Assembly: GCF_015500075.1 (NCBI RefSeq)
Contig: NZ_CP045496.1
Location: 5,466,001-5,530,000 of the forward strand
DNA from: Mesorhizobium sp. INR15
GTDB taxonomy: Bacteria > Pseudomonadota > Alphaproteobacteria > Rhizobiales > Rhizobiaceae
Length of the DNA: 64,000 nt
Reading direction: 5' to 3'
Shown here: one piece after another, positions 24,183 through 32,504 of the stretch
How the letters are laid out: every line of letters begins with the position of its first letter
Position numbering within the stretch: the stretch's first letter is position 1
Program-made: the position numbers and the translations under genes
Notes under the pieces: generated by a model
What the model was told of the DNA's origin: nothing
The model's database searches: none
The model's input: the letters and a program-made list of their open reading frames with translations, nothing else

Positions 24183-26408
24183 CTAGCCGTTGACGCGCCG
24201 CGCATCGCTGACGCTCGAATTGTCCTTGAGCTGCGACAGCAGCCGGTTCAAGTGCTTCAGATCCCAGACTTCCAGATCGATCAGCATCTCGGTGAAATCG
24301 GGCGCGGTCCGCACCATCGACAATGTATGAATGTTGGCGTCGTTGGAGGCAACTACCTGGGCGATATCGGCCAATGAACCCGGCGCATTGATGGCGGTAA
24401 CCGAAACGCGTGCCGGAAACCGTTCCTTGGTGCGCTCGTCAATGTCCCAGCGCACGTCGATCCAGCGCTCGGGCTGATCGTCATAGGCCTGCAGCGCCGG
24501 CGACTGGATCGGATAGATTGTGATGCCAGTTCCCGGCTGCATGATGCCGACAATACGATCGCCGGGCACCGCCCCTTCCGGCGCGAAGCGCACCGGCAGA
24601 TCGCCACGCACGCCGCGGATCGGCACGGCGCCGTCGCGCGGCTGGTCCTTGTCCTTGCGCGCCGCGCGGCCCGGAATCTGGAACAGCATGCCGGCGGCGT
24701 TGCGGATCTTCGACCAGCCTTCCTCACGCTTGGGTGCGGCTGTGGTGACGCGCTCATCCTTGTAGTCAGGGAATACAGCCTTCATGACGTCGCTGGAGGC
24801 GAGTTCGCCACGGCCAACGGAGGCCAGCACATCCTCGATGTCCTTGCGCGCCAGCCGGTGCAGCACCTGCTTCAGGCTCTCCTTGGTGAAGGTCTTGCCG
24901 GCGCGCTCGAAGGAGCGCTCCAGAATGCGGATGCCGAGACCTGAATATTGCTTGCGGATGGCGTTCTTGGTGGCGCGGCGGATGGCCGAGCGCGCCTTGC
25001 CGGTAACGACGACCGATTCCCACGCGGCCGGAGGCACCTGCGCCTTGGAGCGGATGATCTCGACCTCGTCGCCATTCTTCAATTCCGTCATCAGCGGCAT
25101 GATGCGGCCATTGACCTTGGCGCCGACGCAAGTGTCGCCGACATCGGTATGCACCGCATAGGCGAAATCGATAGGCGTCGCGCCACGCGGCAGCGCGATC
25201 AGCATGCCCTTGGGCGTGAAGCAGAACACCTGATCCTGGAACAGTTCCAGCTTGGTGTTCTCGAGGAAGTCCTCGGGATTGTCGCCCTCGGCGAGTTGCT
25301 CGATGGTGCGCCGAAGCCAGGCATAGGCGTTGGTCTCCTTCGAGATCGCATGCGCTGCACCATTGGTCTTGCCGCCGGTGTCCTTGTAGATCGAATGCGC
25401 GGCAACGCCGTATTCGGCGATCTTGTTCATCTGCCGGGTGCGTATCTGCAGCTCGACGCGCTGACGTGACGGCCCGACAATGGTGGTGTGGATCGAACGA
25501 TAATCGTTCTGCTTCGGCGTCGAGATGTAGTCCTTGAAGCGGCCTGGCACCATCGACCATGTCGTGTGGATATCGCCGAGGGCGCGATAGCAATCCTCGA
25601 CGGTCTCGACAACGACGCGGAAGCCGAAAATGTCGGACAGCTGCTCGAACGACAGTGCCTTGGCTTCCATTTTGCGAAATACCGACCAGGGTTTCTTCTG
25701 GCGGCTCTTCACATCGGCCTTGAGTCCGTATTTCTCGAACAGCGCGGACAGCGCCCTCTCGATCTCGGACAACACATCCTTGTTGCGTTCGAAGATTTCG
25801 GCGAGCCGCGCGGTAACGGCGCGGTGGGCCTCCGGGTTTATGAAGCGGAAGGCAATCTCCTCCAGCTCCTCGCGCATGCCTTGCATGCCCATGCGCCCAG
25901 CCAGCGGCGCATAGATCTCCATCGTCTCCTCGGCGATGCGCAGGCGCTTGGCCTCCGGCATGTGGTCGAGGGTGCGCATGTTGTGCAGGCGGTCGGCAAG
26001 CTTGACCAGAAGCACGCGGACATCTTCCGAGATCGCCAGCAAGAGCTTGCGCAGGTTTTCCGCCTGTTCAGCTTTCTTGGAGACGAGGTCGAGCTTCTTG
26101 AGCTTGGTCAGGCCCTCGACCAGCTTGCCCATTTCAGGGCCGAACAGTTCGTCGATCTCGGCCCGCGTCGCCGTCGTGTCCTCGATCGTGTCATGCAACA
26201 GCGCAACGGCAATCGTCGCCTCGTCCATGTGCATTTCGGTCAGGATGGCGGCGACTTCGAGCGGATGCGAGAAATAGGGATCGCCGGAAGCGCGCTTCTG
26301 GTGGCCATGCTTCTGCATGGCGTAGACGTAGGCCTTGTTCAGCAACGCCTCGTTGACGTCGGGCTTGTAGCGCTGAACGCGCTCGACAAGCTCATACTGA
26401 CGCATCAT
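24183..26408 (-). CDS. rsh: Bifunctional (p)ppGpp synthetase/hydrolase Rsh
   Basis: 741 residues in the long RelA/SpoT layout: HD hydrolase domain (HGHQKRASGDPYFSHP and LLHDTIEDT), synthetase domain (LSDIFGFRVVV), TGS domain (about 390-450), helical and conserved-Cys-like regions, and a C-terminal ACT domain (residues about 665-738). Both catalytic parts keep their signatures, as expected for the single Rsh of alphaproteobacteria. It sets the stringent-response alarmone level and, in rhizobia, influences symbiosis. It lies between rpoZ and pyrE, a conserved order. Confidence 0.95.
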   Translation of the reverse strand: MMRQYELVERVQRYKPDVNEALLNKAYVYAMQKHGHQKRASGDPYFSHPLEVAAILTEMHMDEATIAVALLHDTIEDTTATRAEIDELFGPEMGKLVEGLTKLKKLDLVSKKAEQAENLRKLLLAISEDVRVLLVKLADRLHNMRTLDHMPEAKRLRIAEETMEIYAPLAGRMGMQGMREELEEIAFRFINPEAHRAVTARLAEIFERNKDVLSEIERALSALFEKYGLKADVKSRQKKPWSVFRKMEAKALSFEQLSDIFGFRVVVETVEDCYRALGDIHTTWSMVPGRFKDYISTPKQNDYRSIHTTIVGPSRQRVELQIRTRQMNKIAEYGVAAHSIYKDTGGKTNGAAHAISKETNAYAWLRRTIEQLAEGDNPEDFLENTKLELFQDQVFCFTPKGMLIALPRGATPIDFAYAVHTDVGDTCVGAKVNGRIMPLMTELKNGDEVEIIRSKAQVPPAAWESVVVTGKARSAIRRATKNAIRKQYSGLGIRILERSFERAGKTFTKESLKQVLHRLARKDIEDVLASVGRGELASSDVMKAVFPDYKDERVTTAAPKREEGWSKIRNAAGMLFQIPGRAARKDKDQPRDGAVPIRGVRGDLPVRFAPEGAVPGDRIVGIMQPGTGITIYPIQSPALQAYDDQPERWIDVRWDIDERTKERFPARVSVTAINAPGSLADIAQVVASNDANIHTLSMVRTAPDFTEMLIDLEVWDLKHLNRLLSQLKDNSSVSDARRVNG

Positions 26409-26519
26409 GGGCGCAATCTCACAGGGCTGAAATGAATCATGCGCCGCACTGTTGTACGGCGCATGTCATAGATAGCCACGAAACTGCCTACGCGAAAGTG
26501 TCGGCAGTCACTGCAAAGA

Positions 26520-26921
26520 TCAATAATCGTCGCTCTTTTCCGGCGGCACCAGACCTTCGATGCCAGCCAGCAGATCTTCTTCGGTCATGCGATCGAAGGT
26601 GACGTTCTCCTCGGCATCGTCGGTGTCGGTCGCCGCGACAGCACCGCCGGTCTGGTCGGCGATCACCTCGCCGTCCGCTTCCGGCTCGTCGACTTCGACG
26701 TGCTTCTGCAGCGAATGGATCAGATCTTCCTTGAGATCGTCGGGCGACAAGGTCTCGTCGGCGATCTCGCGCAGCGCGACGACCGGGTTCTTATCGTTGT
26801 CGCGCGGCACGGTGATCGGCGCGCCCTGGCTGATCTGCCGGGCGCGATGACCGGCCAAAAGCACCAGTTCGAAGCGGTTGTCGACCTTGTCGATGCAATC
26901 TTCAACGGTTACGCGGGCCAT
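26520..26921 (-). CDS. rpoZ: RNA polymerase omega subunit
   Basis: 133 residues starting MARVTVEDCIDKVDNRFELV, with the omega core LAGHRARQISQG and NPVVALREIA. Omega binds the beta' subunit and stabilises RNA polymerase; in E. coli it also forms part of a ppGpp site, which suits its position upstream of rsh. The acidic C-terminal extension is typical of alphaproteobacteria. A 111-base gap separates it from rsh. Confidence 0.95.
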   Translation of the reverse strand: MARVTVEDCIDKVDNRFELVLLAGHRARQISQGAPITVPRDNDKNPVVALREIADETLSPDDLKEDLIHSLQKHVEVDEPEADGEVIADQTGGAVAATDTDDAEENVTFDRMTEEDLLAGIEGLVPPEKSDDY

Positions 26922-27244
26922 GGATTGCCCCTTTCATGCGATGGATTTGATGGAAAACAGGCGCGGTCCATAACCTGAACGCCGCCAAAATACAAGCATC
27001 ATGGCAATAGCCGGCTCGAACCGCGCCCGATCTGTCGTTCGACCACCGGATTCTTGATCGAAATCGATTTGCGCAGCCGCGCCGCGACTGTCGATCACAA
27101 TTGCTTGCGATGGGCAACTCACCCTTGGATTGCCGCAAAACTGGCGTTATTCCGAATGGTGGATGGCAGTCGGCTTATTTCGAAACCCGACGGATAGTTA
27201 CGGCGTATTTAAGAGACCGCTTATTTCCAAAAAAGGATATTTCC
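26922..27244. other. Divergent promoter region between rpoZ and the NYN gene
   Basis: About 320 bases with no convincing gene; the frame upstream of the NYN start is open but unlike the family. Both promoters must lie here. I see no terminator or clear operator. Confidence 0.5.
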
Positions 27245-27826
27245 ATGTTTGACCCTCGTGAAAAAATCGCTCTTTTCATCGACGGCGCCAATCTTTACGC
27301 CACCTCTCGCGCGCTCGGTTTCGATATCGACTACCGCAAGCTGCTGTCGAGCTTCCAGAAGCGCGGCTATCTCCTGCGCGCCTACTACTACACCGCTCTG
27401 GTCGAGGATCAGGAATATTCCTCGATCCGTCCGCTGATCGACTGGCTCGACTACAACGGCTTCAAGGTCGTGACAAAACCGGCCAAGGAGTTCACCGACT
27501 CGACCGGCCGCCGCAAGATCAAGGGCAATATGGACATTGAACTCACCGTCGATGCGCTCGAGCTCGCCGATGTTGTCGATCACTATGTCATATTCTCCGG
27601 CGACGGCGATTTCCGCACATTGGTCGAGGCGCTGCAGCGGCGTGGACGCAAGGTCTCGATCGTCTCCACCATGGCCTCCCAGCCGCCGATGATTTCCGAC
27701 GACCTGCGACGCCAGGCCGACCATTTCATCGACCTTGTGACGCTCAAGAACGAAGTCGGCCGCGACCCGTCCGAGAGGCCCGTGCGCCGTCCCGAGCCCG
27801 CCGAGGTCGAAGAAGACGACTACTGA
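27245..27826 (+). CDS. NYN-domain (LabA/DUF88-like) protein, putative nuclease
   Basis: 193 residues. The PIN-like NYN fold is shown by the acidic residues in IALFIDGANLYATSRALG (start), KGNMDIELTVDALELA (middle) and YVIFSGDGDFRTLVEALQRRGRKV (end), which together form the predicted metal-binding site of a ribonuclease. The Pro/Glu-rich C terminus (SERPVRRPEPAEVEEDDY) is disordered-looking. The family is conserved near rpoZ in rhizobia. It ends 10 bases before a uracil-DNA glycosylase gene and is probably co-transcribed with it. RNA target unknown. Confidence 0.9.
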   Translation: MFDPREKIALFIDGANLYATSRALGFDIDYRKLLSSFQKRGYLLRAYYYTALVEDQEYSSIRPLIDWLDYNGFKVVTKPAKEFTDSTGRRKIKGNMDIELTVDALELADVVDHYVIFSGDGDFRTLVEALQRRGRKVSIVSTMASQPPMISDDLRRQADHFIDLVTLKNEVGRDPSERPVRRPEPAEVEEDDY

Positions 27827-27836
27827 GGCGGCGACC

Positions 27837-28499
27837 TTGGTTACTGCCATTGCCACCGCGTCCGAACCCGATCGCGACTGCCCGCTCTGTCCGCGGCTGC
27901 ACGGCTTCATTGCCGATTGGCGGCAGCGCGAACCGTCATGGTTCAATGCGCCGGTGCCGACTTTCCTGCCGCCTGAGGGCCAAGATACGGTTCAGTTGCT
28001 GATCGTCGGGCTGGCGCCAGGCCTGCGCGGCGCGAACCGCACCGGGCGCCCGTTCACCGGCGACTATGCCGGCGACCTGCTCTACAGCACAATGATTTCG
28101 CACGGTCTTGCGCGCGGTGAGTTCAAGGCGAGGCCCGATGATGGGCTGGAGCTTGTCGGCACCGCGATCACCAACGCGGTTCGCTGCGTGCCGCCGGAGA
28201 ACAAGCCGGTGGGTGCGGAAATTTCCACCTGCCGCACATTCCTTGTGCCAACGATTGCACGGTTTCCCAAGCTGCGCGCCGTGCTGGCGCTGGGGTCGAT
28301 CGCCCACCAATCGACCGTCCGCGCGCTCGGCAAGCGCGTTGCCGCCTATCCGTTCAAGCATGGCGGACAGTTGCCTGCCGACGGGATCACGCTGTTTTCC
28401 AGCTATCATTGTTCACGTTACAACACCAACACGGGCGTGTTGACCGAAGCAATGTTCGTCAACGTCTTCAGCGAGATAGCTGCCTTCCTGAAAGGCTGA
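27837..28499 (+). CDS. Uracil-DNA glycosylase, family 5-like (Fe-S)
   Basis: 220 residues. Four cysteines expected to hold a 4Fe-4S cluster are visible at 15, 18, 117 and 132 (CPLC, NAVRC, STC). The active-site segments are GLAPGLRGANRTGRPF (58-73) and SYHCSRYN near the C terminus. Family 4/5 glycosylases remove uracil and other deaminated bases from DNA. It begins with TTG, 10 bases after the NYN gene. I favour family 5 from the active-site motif (Gly-Leu-Ala-Pro-Gly); family 4 is the alternative. Confidence 0.85.
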   Translation: MVTAIATASEPDRDCPLCPRLHGFIADWRQREPSWFNAPVPTFLPPEGQDTVQLLIVGLAPGLRGANRTGRPFTGDYAGDLLYSTMISHGLARGEFKARPDDGLELVGTAITNAVRCVPPENKPVGAEISTCRTFLVPTIARFPKLRAVLALGSIAHQSTVRALGKRVAAYPFKHGGQLPADGITLFSSYHCSRYNTNTGVLTEAMFVNVFSEIAAFLKG

Positions 28500-28542
28500 A
28501 AGCAGCACTGGCGTCTCAGGCGGCAGCGCCACGGCCAGCGGG

Positions 28543-29556
28543 TCAGAAGCCCTCCAGCACAATCTTACCCTTGGCCTTGCCGGTCTCGATCAGCGCGTGG
28601 GCTCGCTTCAGGTTTGCAGCGTTGATACGACCCATCGTCTCGCCCAAAGTCGTGCGGATGGTTCCGGCATCGACGAGTCGTGCCAATTCGTTGAGATGCT
28701 CGCCCTGCGCGGCCATGTCCTGCGTCTCGAACATCGAGCGCGTGAACATGAACTCCCAGTGCACTGATACACTCTTGCGCTTGAACGGATTGATGTCGAG
28801 CGACTGGGGATCGTCGATCAGGCTGAAGCGGCCTTGCGGCGCGATCAATTCGGCGATTTCGGCCAGATGCTGGTCGGTGTTGGTGGTGGAGAAGACAAAG
28901 GCTGGTGCGCCGGCGCCCAGTGCGGCGACCTCGGCAGCGAGCGGCCTGGAATGATCAATGACGTAATGCGCGCCGAGGCCGAGCGCCCATTCTCGTGTCT
29001 CGGGTCTTGATGCGGTGGCGATCACCTTGAGATCGGTCAGTTGCCGCGCAAGCTGCACCGCGATCGAGCCGACGCCGCCAGCGCCCCCAACGATCAGGAT
29101 GGCTCGCGCCGCACCTGCGACGGCCTTGTTCACGTCGAGGCGGTCAAACAGGGCCTCCCAGGCGGTGATCGCCGTCAACGGTAGGGCGGCGGCTTGCGCA
29201 AAGCCAATTGAGCCGGGTTTGCGGCCCACCAGGCGCTCGTCGACAACATGGAACTCGGCGTTGGTGCCCTGCGGTGCCAAAGCCCCCGAATAGAAAACAT
29301 CGTCACCGGCCTTGAACAGGGTCGCGTCCGGTCCGGCCGTGACGACCTGGCCGGCGGCATCCCAGCCGAGCACGCGCCATGCACCGGCTTCGGGGCTGGC
29401 GTTGCGCCGCACCTTGGTATCGACAGGATTGACCGAGATCGCCTTGATCTCGACCAACAGCTGACGGCCCTTCGGTTCGGGCTTGGGCAAGTCGATGTCG
29501 ACAAGCGATGCCTCATCGGTGATGGGAGCTGGGATTTGGTAGCCAACGGCGCGCAT
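28543..29556 (-). CDS. Zinc-type alcohol dehydrogenase/quinone oxidoreductase-like protein
   Basis: A 337-residue medium-chain dehydrogenase/reductase. It has the MDR substrate domain (residues 1-130, with GWDAAGQVVTAG) and an NAD(P)-binding domain with IVGGAGGVGSIAVQLARQL (152-170). The cysteine ligands of structural and catalytic zinc are not evident, so it fits the zinc-independent quinone-oxidoreductase branch that is often misnamed zinc-binding. It is divergent from an HxlR regulator, a pairing common for quinone or aldehyde stress genes. Likely substrate: quinones or reactive enals; this is inferred. Confidence 0.88.
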   Translation of the reverse strand: MRAVGYQIPAPITDEASLVDIDLPKPEPKGRQLLVEIKAISVNPVDTKVRRNASPEAGAWRVLGWDAAGQVVTAGPDATLFKAGDDVFYSGALAPQGTNAEFHVVDERLVGRKPGSIGFAQAAALPLTAITAWEALFDRLDVNKAVAGAARAILIVGGAGGVGSIAVQLARQLTDLKVIATASRPETREWALGLGAHYVIDHSRPLAAEVAALGAGAPAFVFSTTNTDQHLAEIAELIAPQGRFSLIDDPQSLDINPFKRKSVSVHWEFMFTRSMFETQDMAAQGEHLNELARLVDAGTIRTTLGETMGRINAANLKRAHALIETGKAKGKIVLEGF

Positions 29557-29606
29557 TTTGATCTCCGTGATTGCTGTTCAGCACGATCAGGAGCAGAGAT
29601 GCGAAT

Positions 29607-29646
29607 TATGTGCGGTAAGCGCAAGAATGCACATATAAAGCACATA
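29607..29646. promoter_or_regulatory. GCACATA repeats, probable HxlR operator
   Basis: TATGTGC (29607-29613) and GCACATA (29629-29635) form a perfect inverted repeat, and a further GCACATA lies at 29640-29646. All sit between the divergent dehydrogenase and HxlR starts, where an autoregulatory operator would be expected. Binding by HxlR is inferred. Confidence 0.55.
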
Positions 29647-29666
29647 GTGTCGAAAAGGATACCGTC

Positions 29667-30029
29667 GTGCCGCGCATCCGCCACGATCGATTTGATTGCA
29701 GCCCGGGCTGCACCGTGGAGGGAACACTCCGCTACATCGACGGAAAGTGGAAAGGCGTCGTGCTCTACCATCTGTTCGAGGGCACGCTGCGCTTCAACGA
29801 GATCCGCCGGCGCATTCCAAACTGCACGCAGCGCATGCTGACCAACCAGCTCCGCGAGCTGGAGGCCGACGGGCTGATTGCCCGCAAGATCTATGCAGAG
29901 GTGCCGCCGAAGGTTGAGTACAGCCTGACGCCGCGCGGCAGGAGCCTTGAGCCGGTGATTACAGCGCTGAAGGCCTGGGGCGATGCCAATGTGGCGCTCG
30001 CACCGGAGGTTTCCCAAGCCGCCGCATAG
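29667..30029 (+). CDS. HxlR-family transcriptional regulator
   Basis: 120 residues with GTG start. The winged-helix fold is recognised from IDGKWKGVVLYHLFEGTLRF, then RRRIPNCTQRMLTNQLRELEADGLI and the wing VEYSLTPRGRSLEPVI. Two cysteines near the N terminus (FDCSPGC) match the sensing position of HypR/HxlR-type redox or electrophile sensors. It is divergent from the dehydrogenase gene, with repeated GCACATA sites between them, so it likely represses both. No other targets are suggested by position. Confidence 0.9.
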   Translation: MPRIRHDRFDCSPGCTVEGTLRYIDGKWKGVVLYHLFEGTLRFNEIRRRIPNCTQRMLTNQLRELEADGLIARKIYAEVPPKVEYSLTPRGRSLEPVITALKAWGDANVALAPEVSQAAA

Positions 30030-30053
30030 GTGGTGCCGCGAGCGCCTGAGGCG

Positions 30054-30788
30054 TCAAGGAGATGGCAGCGCTTCGGAAACTGGTGAGGCCTGATATAGCG
30101 ATGCCAAGACACCAGCCCCACCCTGCAGGACATTCAGATCGACATCGCCGCTGATGCCGTCGACATGGCCCCTGTTGTGATACTGCCAATAGACCCAATC
30201 ATCTCGATCCGGCTGCAGCACCAGCGAGCGGCGCCAGAGCGGGCGAACAGCAATCCGCCCGGAATAGGCATCCGCGGCCTCATCAGTCAGATAGACGATC
30301 GCCGGCTTGCCAAACATCGCCTCGACCGGCCCGAGAAACGCCTGTAGCTCGGCATTCAGCTGCTCGGATGTCGGCCGTTGCGGGCAGTTGCCGCCGAACT
30401 CGATATCGACAACCGGTGGCAGCAAGGGCTGATCGTGCGGCACCACCGAAATGAAGTTGCGCGCCTGATCGGCGCCAGGCCGGCAGAAAGTGAAGAAGTG
30501 ATAGGCGCCGACGGCGAGACCAGCGGCACGGGCTTCCTGGAGATTGCTGGCGAAGGCATCGTCGACATGGTCGCCGCCCTCGGTTGCCTTGATGACGGCA
30601 AAAGCGACATCGTCGGCGGCAACGCGGCGCCAGTCGATCCGGCCCTGGTGATGGGAAACATCGATACCCCGGATCGGATATCTGTCGCGATCAGGCGAAA
30701 ACGTCCGGAAGTAGTGGAAGCCGCCGGCAGCGGCGAGGCCGGCAACAACCAGACTTGCGGCGCCCCAAAGAACGATCCGGTTCTTCAA
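30054..30788 (-). CDS. Glycoside hydrolase family 25 (lysozyme-like), membrane-anchored
   Basis: 244 residues with an N-terminal hydrophobic segment (IVLWGAASLVVAGLAAAGGF) and a GH25 catalytic domain: GIDVSHHQG near residue 41, AVIKATEGG near 66 and the catalytic acidic pair in PVVDIEFGGN near 125. GH25 enzymes cut the beta-1,4 bond of peptidoglycan. It starts with TTG, preceded by a GGAG ribosome binding site, and follows smpB. A role in cell-wall turnover is inferred; phage origin is not indicated. Confidence 0.88.
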   Translation of the reverse strand: MKNRIVLWGAASLVVAGLAAAGGFHYFRTFSPDRDRYPIRGIDVSHHQGRIDWRRVAADDVAFAVIKATEGGDHVDDAFASNLQEARAAGLAVGAYHFFTFCRPGADQARNFISVVPHDQPLLPPVVDIEFGGNCPQRPTSEQLNAELQAFLGPVEAMFGKPAIVYLTDEAADAYSGRIAVRPLWRRSLVLQPDRDDWVYWQYHNRGHVDGISGDVDLNVLQGGAGVLASLYQASPVSEALPSP

Positions 30789-30845
30789 ACAGCAATCTCC
30801 AACCGGCCTTCACGCGCTGTCATCACCAGGAATAGCAACCTGATG

Positions 30846-31325
30846 TTACCCGCGTTCTTTCAGCAGGCGGCCCTTTTCGCGGGACCAGTCACGCTGCTTC
30901 TCGGTCTCGCGCTTGTCGTGCAGCTTCTTGCCACGACCGACAGCCAGTAGCAGTTTGGCCCTGCCCTGATCGTTGAAATAGATCTTGAGGGGCACCAGCG
31001 TCATGCCCTCACGGTCGACGCTTTGCGACAGTTTCGCCATCTCGCGCTTGTTGAGCAGGAGTTTACGGCGGCGGCGGGGCTCGTGGTTGAAACGGTTGGC
31101 CTGCAGATATTCCGGCAGATAGGAATTGATCAGCCAGATCTCGCCGCCTTCGACCGAGGCATAGCTGTCCTGGATATTGGCCTGGCCCTGGCGCAGCGAC
31201 TTCACCTCGGTGCCGGTCAGCACCAGGCCGGCCTCGACCGTGTCGAGCACCTCATAGGAAAACCGCGCCTTGCGGTTCTCCGAGACGGTCTTGTTGTTGG
31301 GATCGGCTTTTCTGACCTGGTTCAT
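30846..31325 (-). CDS. smpB: SsrA-binding protein SmpB
   Basis: 159 residues with the SmpB OB-fold motifs FSYEVLDTVEAGLVLTGTEVKSLR (quoted by its ends FSYEVLD and TEVKSLR) and a basic C-terminal tail KKLHDKRETEKQRDWSREKG. SmpB brings tmRNA to stalled ribosomes. It starts 25 bases after dapA, a pairing common in rhizobia. The tmRNA gene itself is not in this window. Confidence 0.95.
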   Translation of the reverse strand: MNQVRKADPNNKTVSENRKARFSYEVLDTVEAGLVLTGTEVKSLRQGQANIQDSYASVEGGEIWLINSYLPEYLQANRFNHEPRRRRKLLLNKREMAKLSQSVDREGMTLVPLKIYFNDQGRAKLLLAVGRGKKLHDKRETEKQRDWSREKGRLLKERG

Positions 31326-31350
31326 GATGTGGAGAGGTGGCGCCTCATCC

Positions 31351-32232
31351 CTAATTAATCAAGCCGGCGTGCTTCATAGCCGCATCGATCTTGGCTGCGG
31401 TCGATTCCTCGATCGTGACGAGCGGCGAACGCAGCACGTTCTCGACCTTGCCGAGCTTCGACAACGCATATTTCGCGCCGGAGACGCCAGGCTCGATGAA
31501 GATGGCCTTGTGCAGCGGCAGGAGCCGGTCCTGCAGTTCCAGCGCCTTGGCGTTGTCGCCGGCAAGTGTCGCGTCCTGGAATTCGGCACAAAGCCGCGGC
31601 GCGACATTCGATGTCACCGAGATGCAGCCGACGCCGCCATGCGCATTGAAGCCGAGCGCCGAGGCATCCTCGCCCGAGAGCTGGATAAAATCCTTGCCGC
31701 ATGTCGCGCGCTGCTCTGACACCCGCTCGACCTTGCCGGTGGCATCCTTCACGCCGACGATGTTCTTGAAGTCGTGCGCTAGCCGGCCCATCGTTTCCGG
31801 CATCATGTCGATCACCGAGCGCGGTGGAATGTTGTAGATGATGATCGGCAGCTTGGTGGCGCGGGCGACAGCGGCAAAGTGCTCGTAGAGACCGCGCTGC
31901 GTCGGCCTGTTGTAGTAAGGCGTGACCACAAGTGCTGCATCCGCGCCAGCCTTCTCGGCATATTGCACGAGGCCGACAGCTTCCTCGGTGTTGTTGGAGC
32001 CGGCGCCGGCGACGACCGGAACGCGGCCATTGGCCACCTCGATGCAGACCTTGACGACATGACGGTGCTCGTCATGCGACAGCGTCGGCGACTCGCCGGT
32101 GGTGCCGACCGGAACGAGACCCGTCGTGCCTTCAGCGAGTTGCCAGGCGACAAACGTGCGAAAGGCTTTCTCGTCGAAACGCCCGCTCTTTTCGAACGGT
32201 GTCACGAGCGCAGTAAGCGAGCCTCTCAGCAT
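31351..32232 (-). CDS. dapA: 4-hydroxy-tetrahydrodipicolinate synthase
   Basis: 293 residues with class I aldolase-type active-site residues: GTTGESPTLS (substrate loop), VTPYYNRPTQ (catalytic Tyr), YNIPPRS, and the Schiff-base Lys in VGVKDAT. DapA condenses pyruvate with aspartate semialdehyde in lysine and diaminopimelate synthesis. ATG 32232 (MLRGSLTALVTPF) fits the family; a longer frame adds 25 unconserved residues. It is divergent from the lytic transglycosylase gene, tying wall-precursor and wall-turnover genes together. Confidence 0.95.
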   Translation of the reverse strand: MLRGSLTALVTPFEKSGRFDEKAFRTFVAWQLAEGTTGLVPVGTTGESPTLSHDEHRHVVKVCIEVANGRVPVVAGAGSNNTEEAVGLVQYAEKAGADAALVVTPYYNRPTQRGLYEHFAAVARATKLPIIIYNIPPRSVIDMMPETMGRLAHDFKNIVGVKDATGKVERVSEQRATCGKDFIQLSGEDASALGFNAHGGVGCISVTSNVAPRLCAEFQDATLAGDNAKALELQDRLLPLHKAIFIEPGVSGAKYALSKLGKVENVLRSPLVTIEESTAAKIDAAMKHAGLIN

Positions 32233-32504
32233 ATCGTCCAACTCCTTGGGACTTGTTTGTAAATGCATATCGTTGCCCCAAAACCGGTACCTGCTTTTGG
32301 GCGACATGTATCAGTGTTTTATCGTCGCGCCTTCTAGCTGAAAGCGAAGCGGCGCACCATAGTCTCGACATTGTTACGCGGCAAGCATGGCGATGGTGCC
32401 AACACGCGCAATTCGAACGGCCTCGATAACCTTTTGTTAACGGGCCCTTCACCACATCGGCCTAGGCTTACTATATGCCTGTTGGTGATCGTCAAGGACA
32501 GGAA

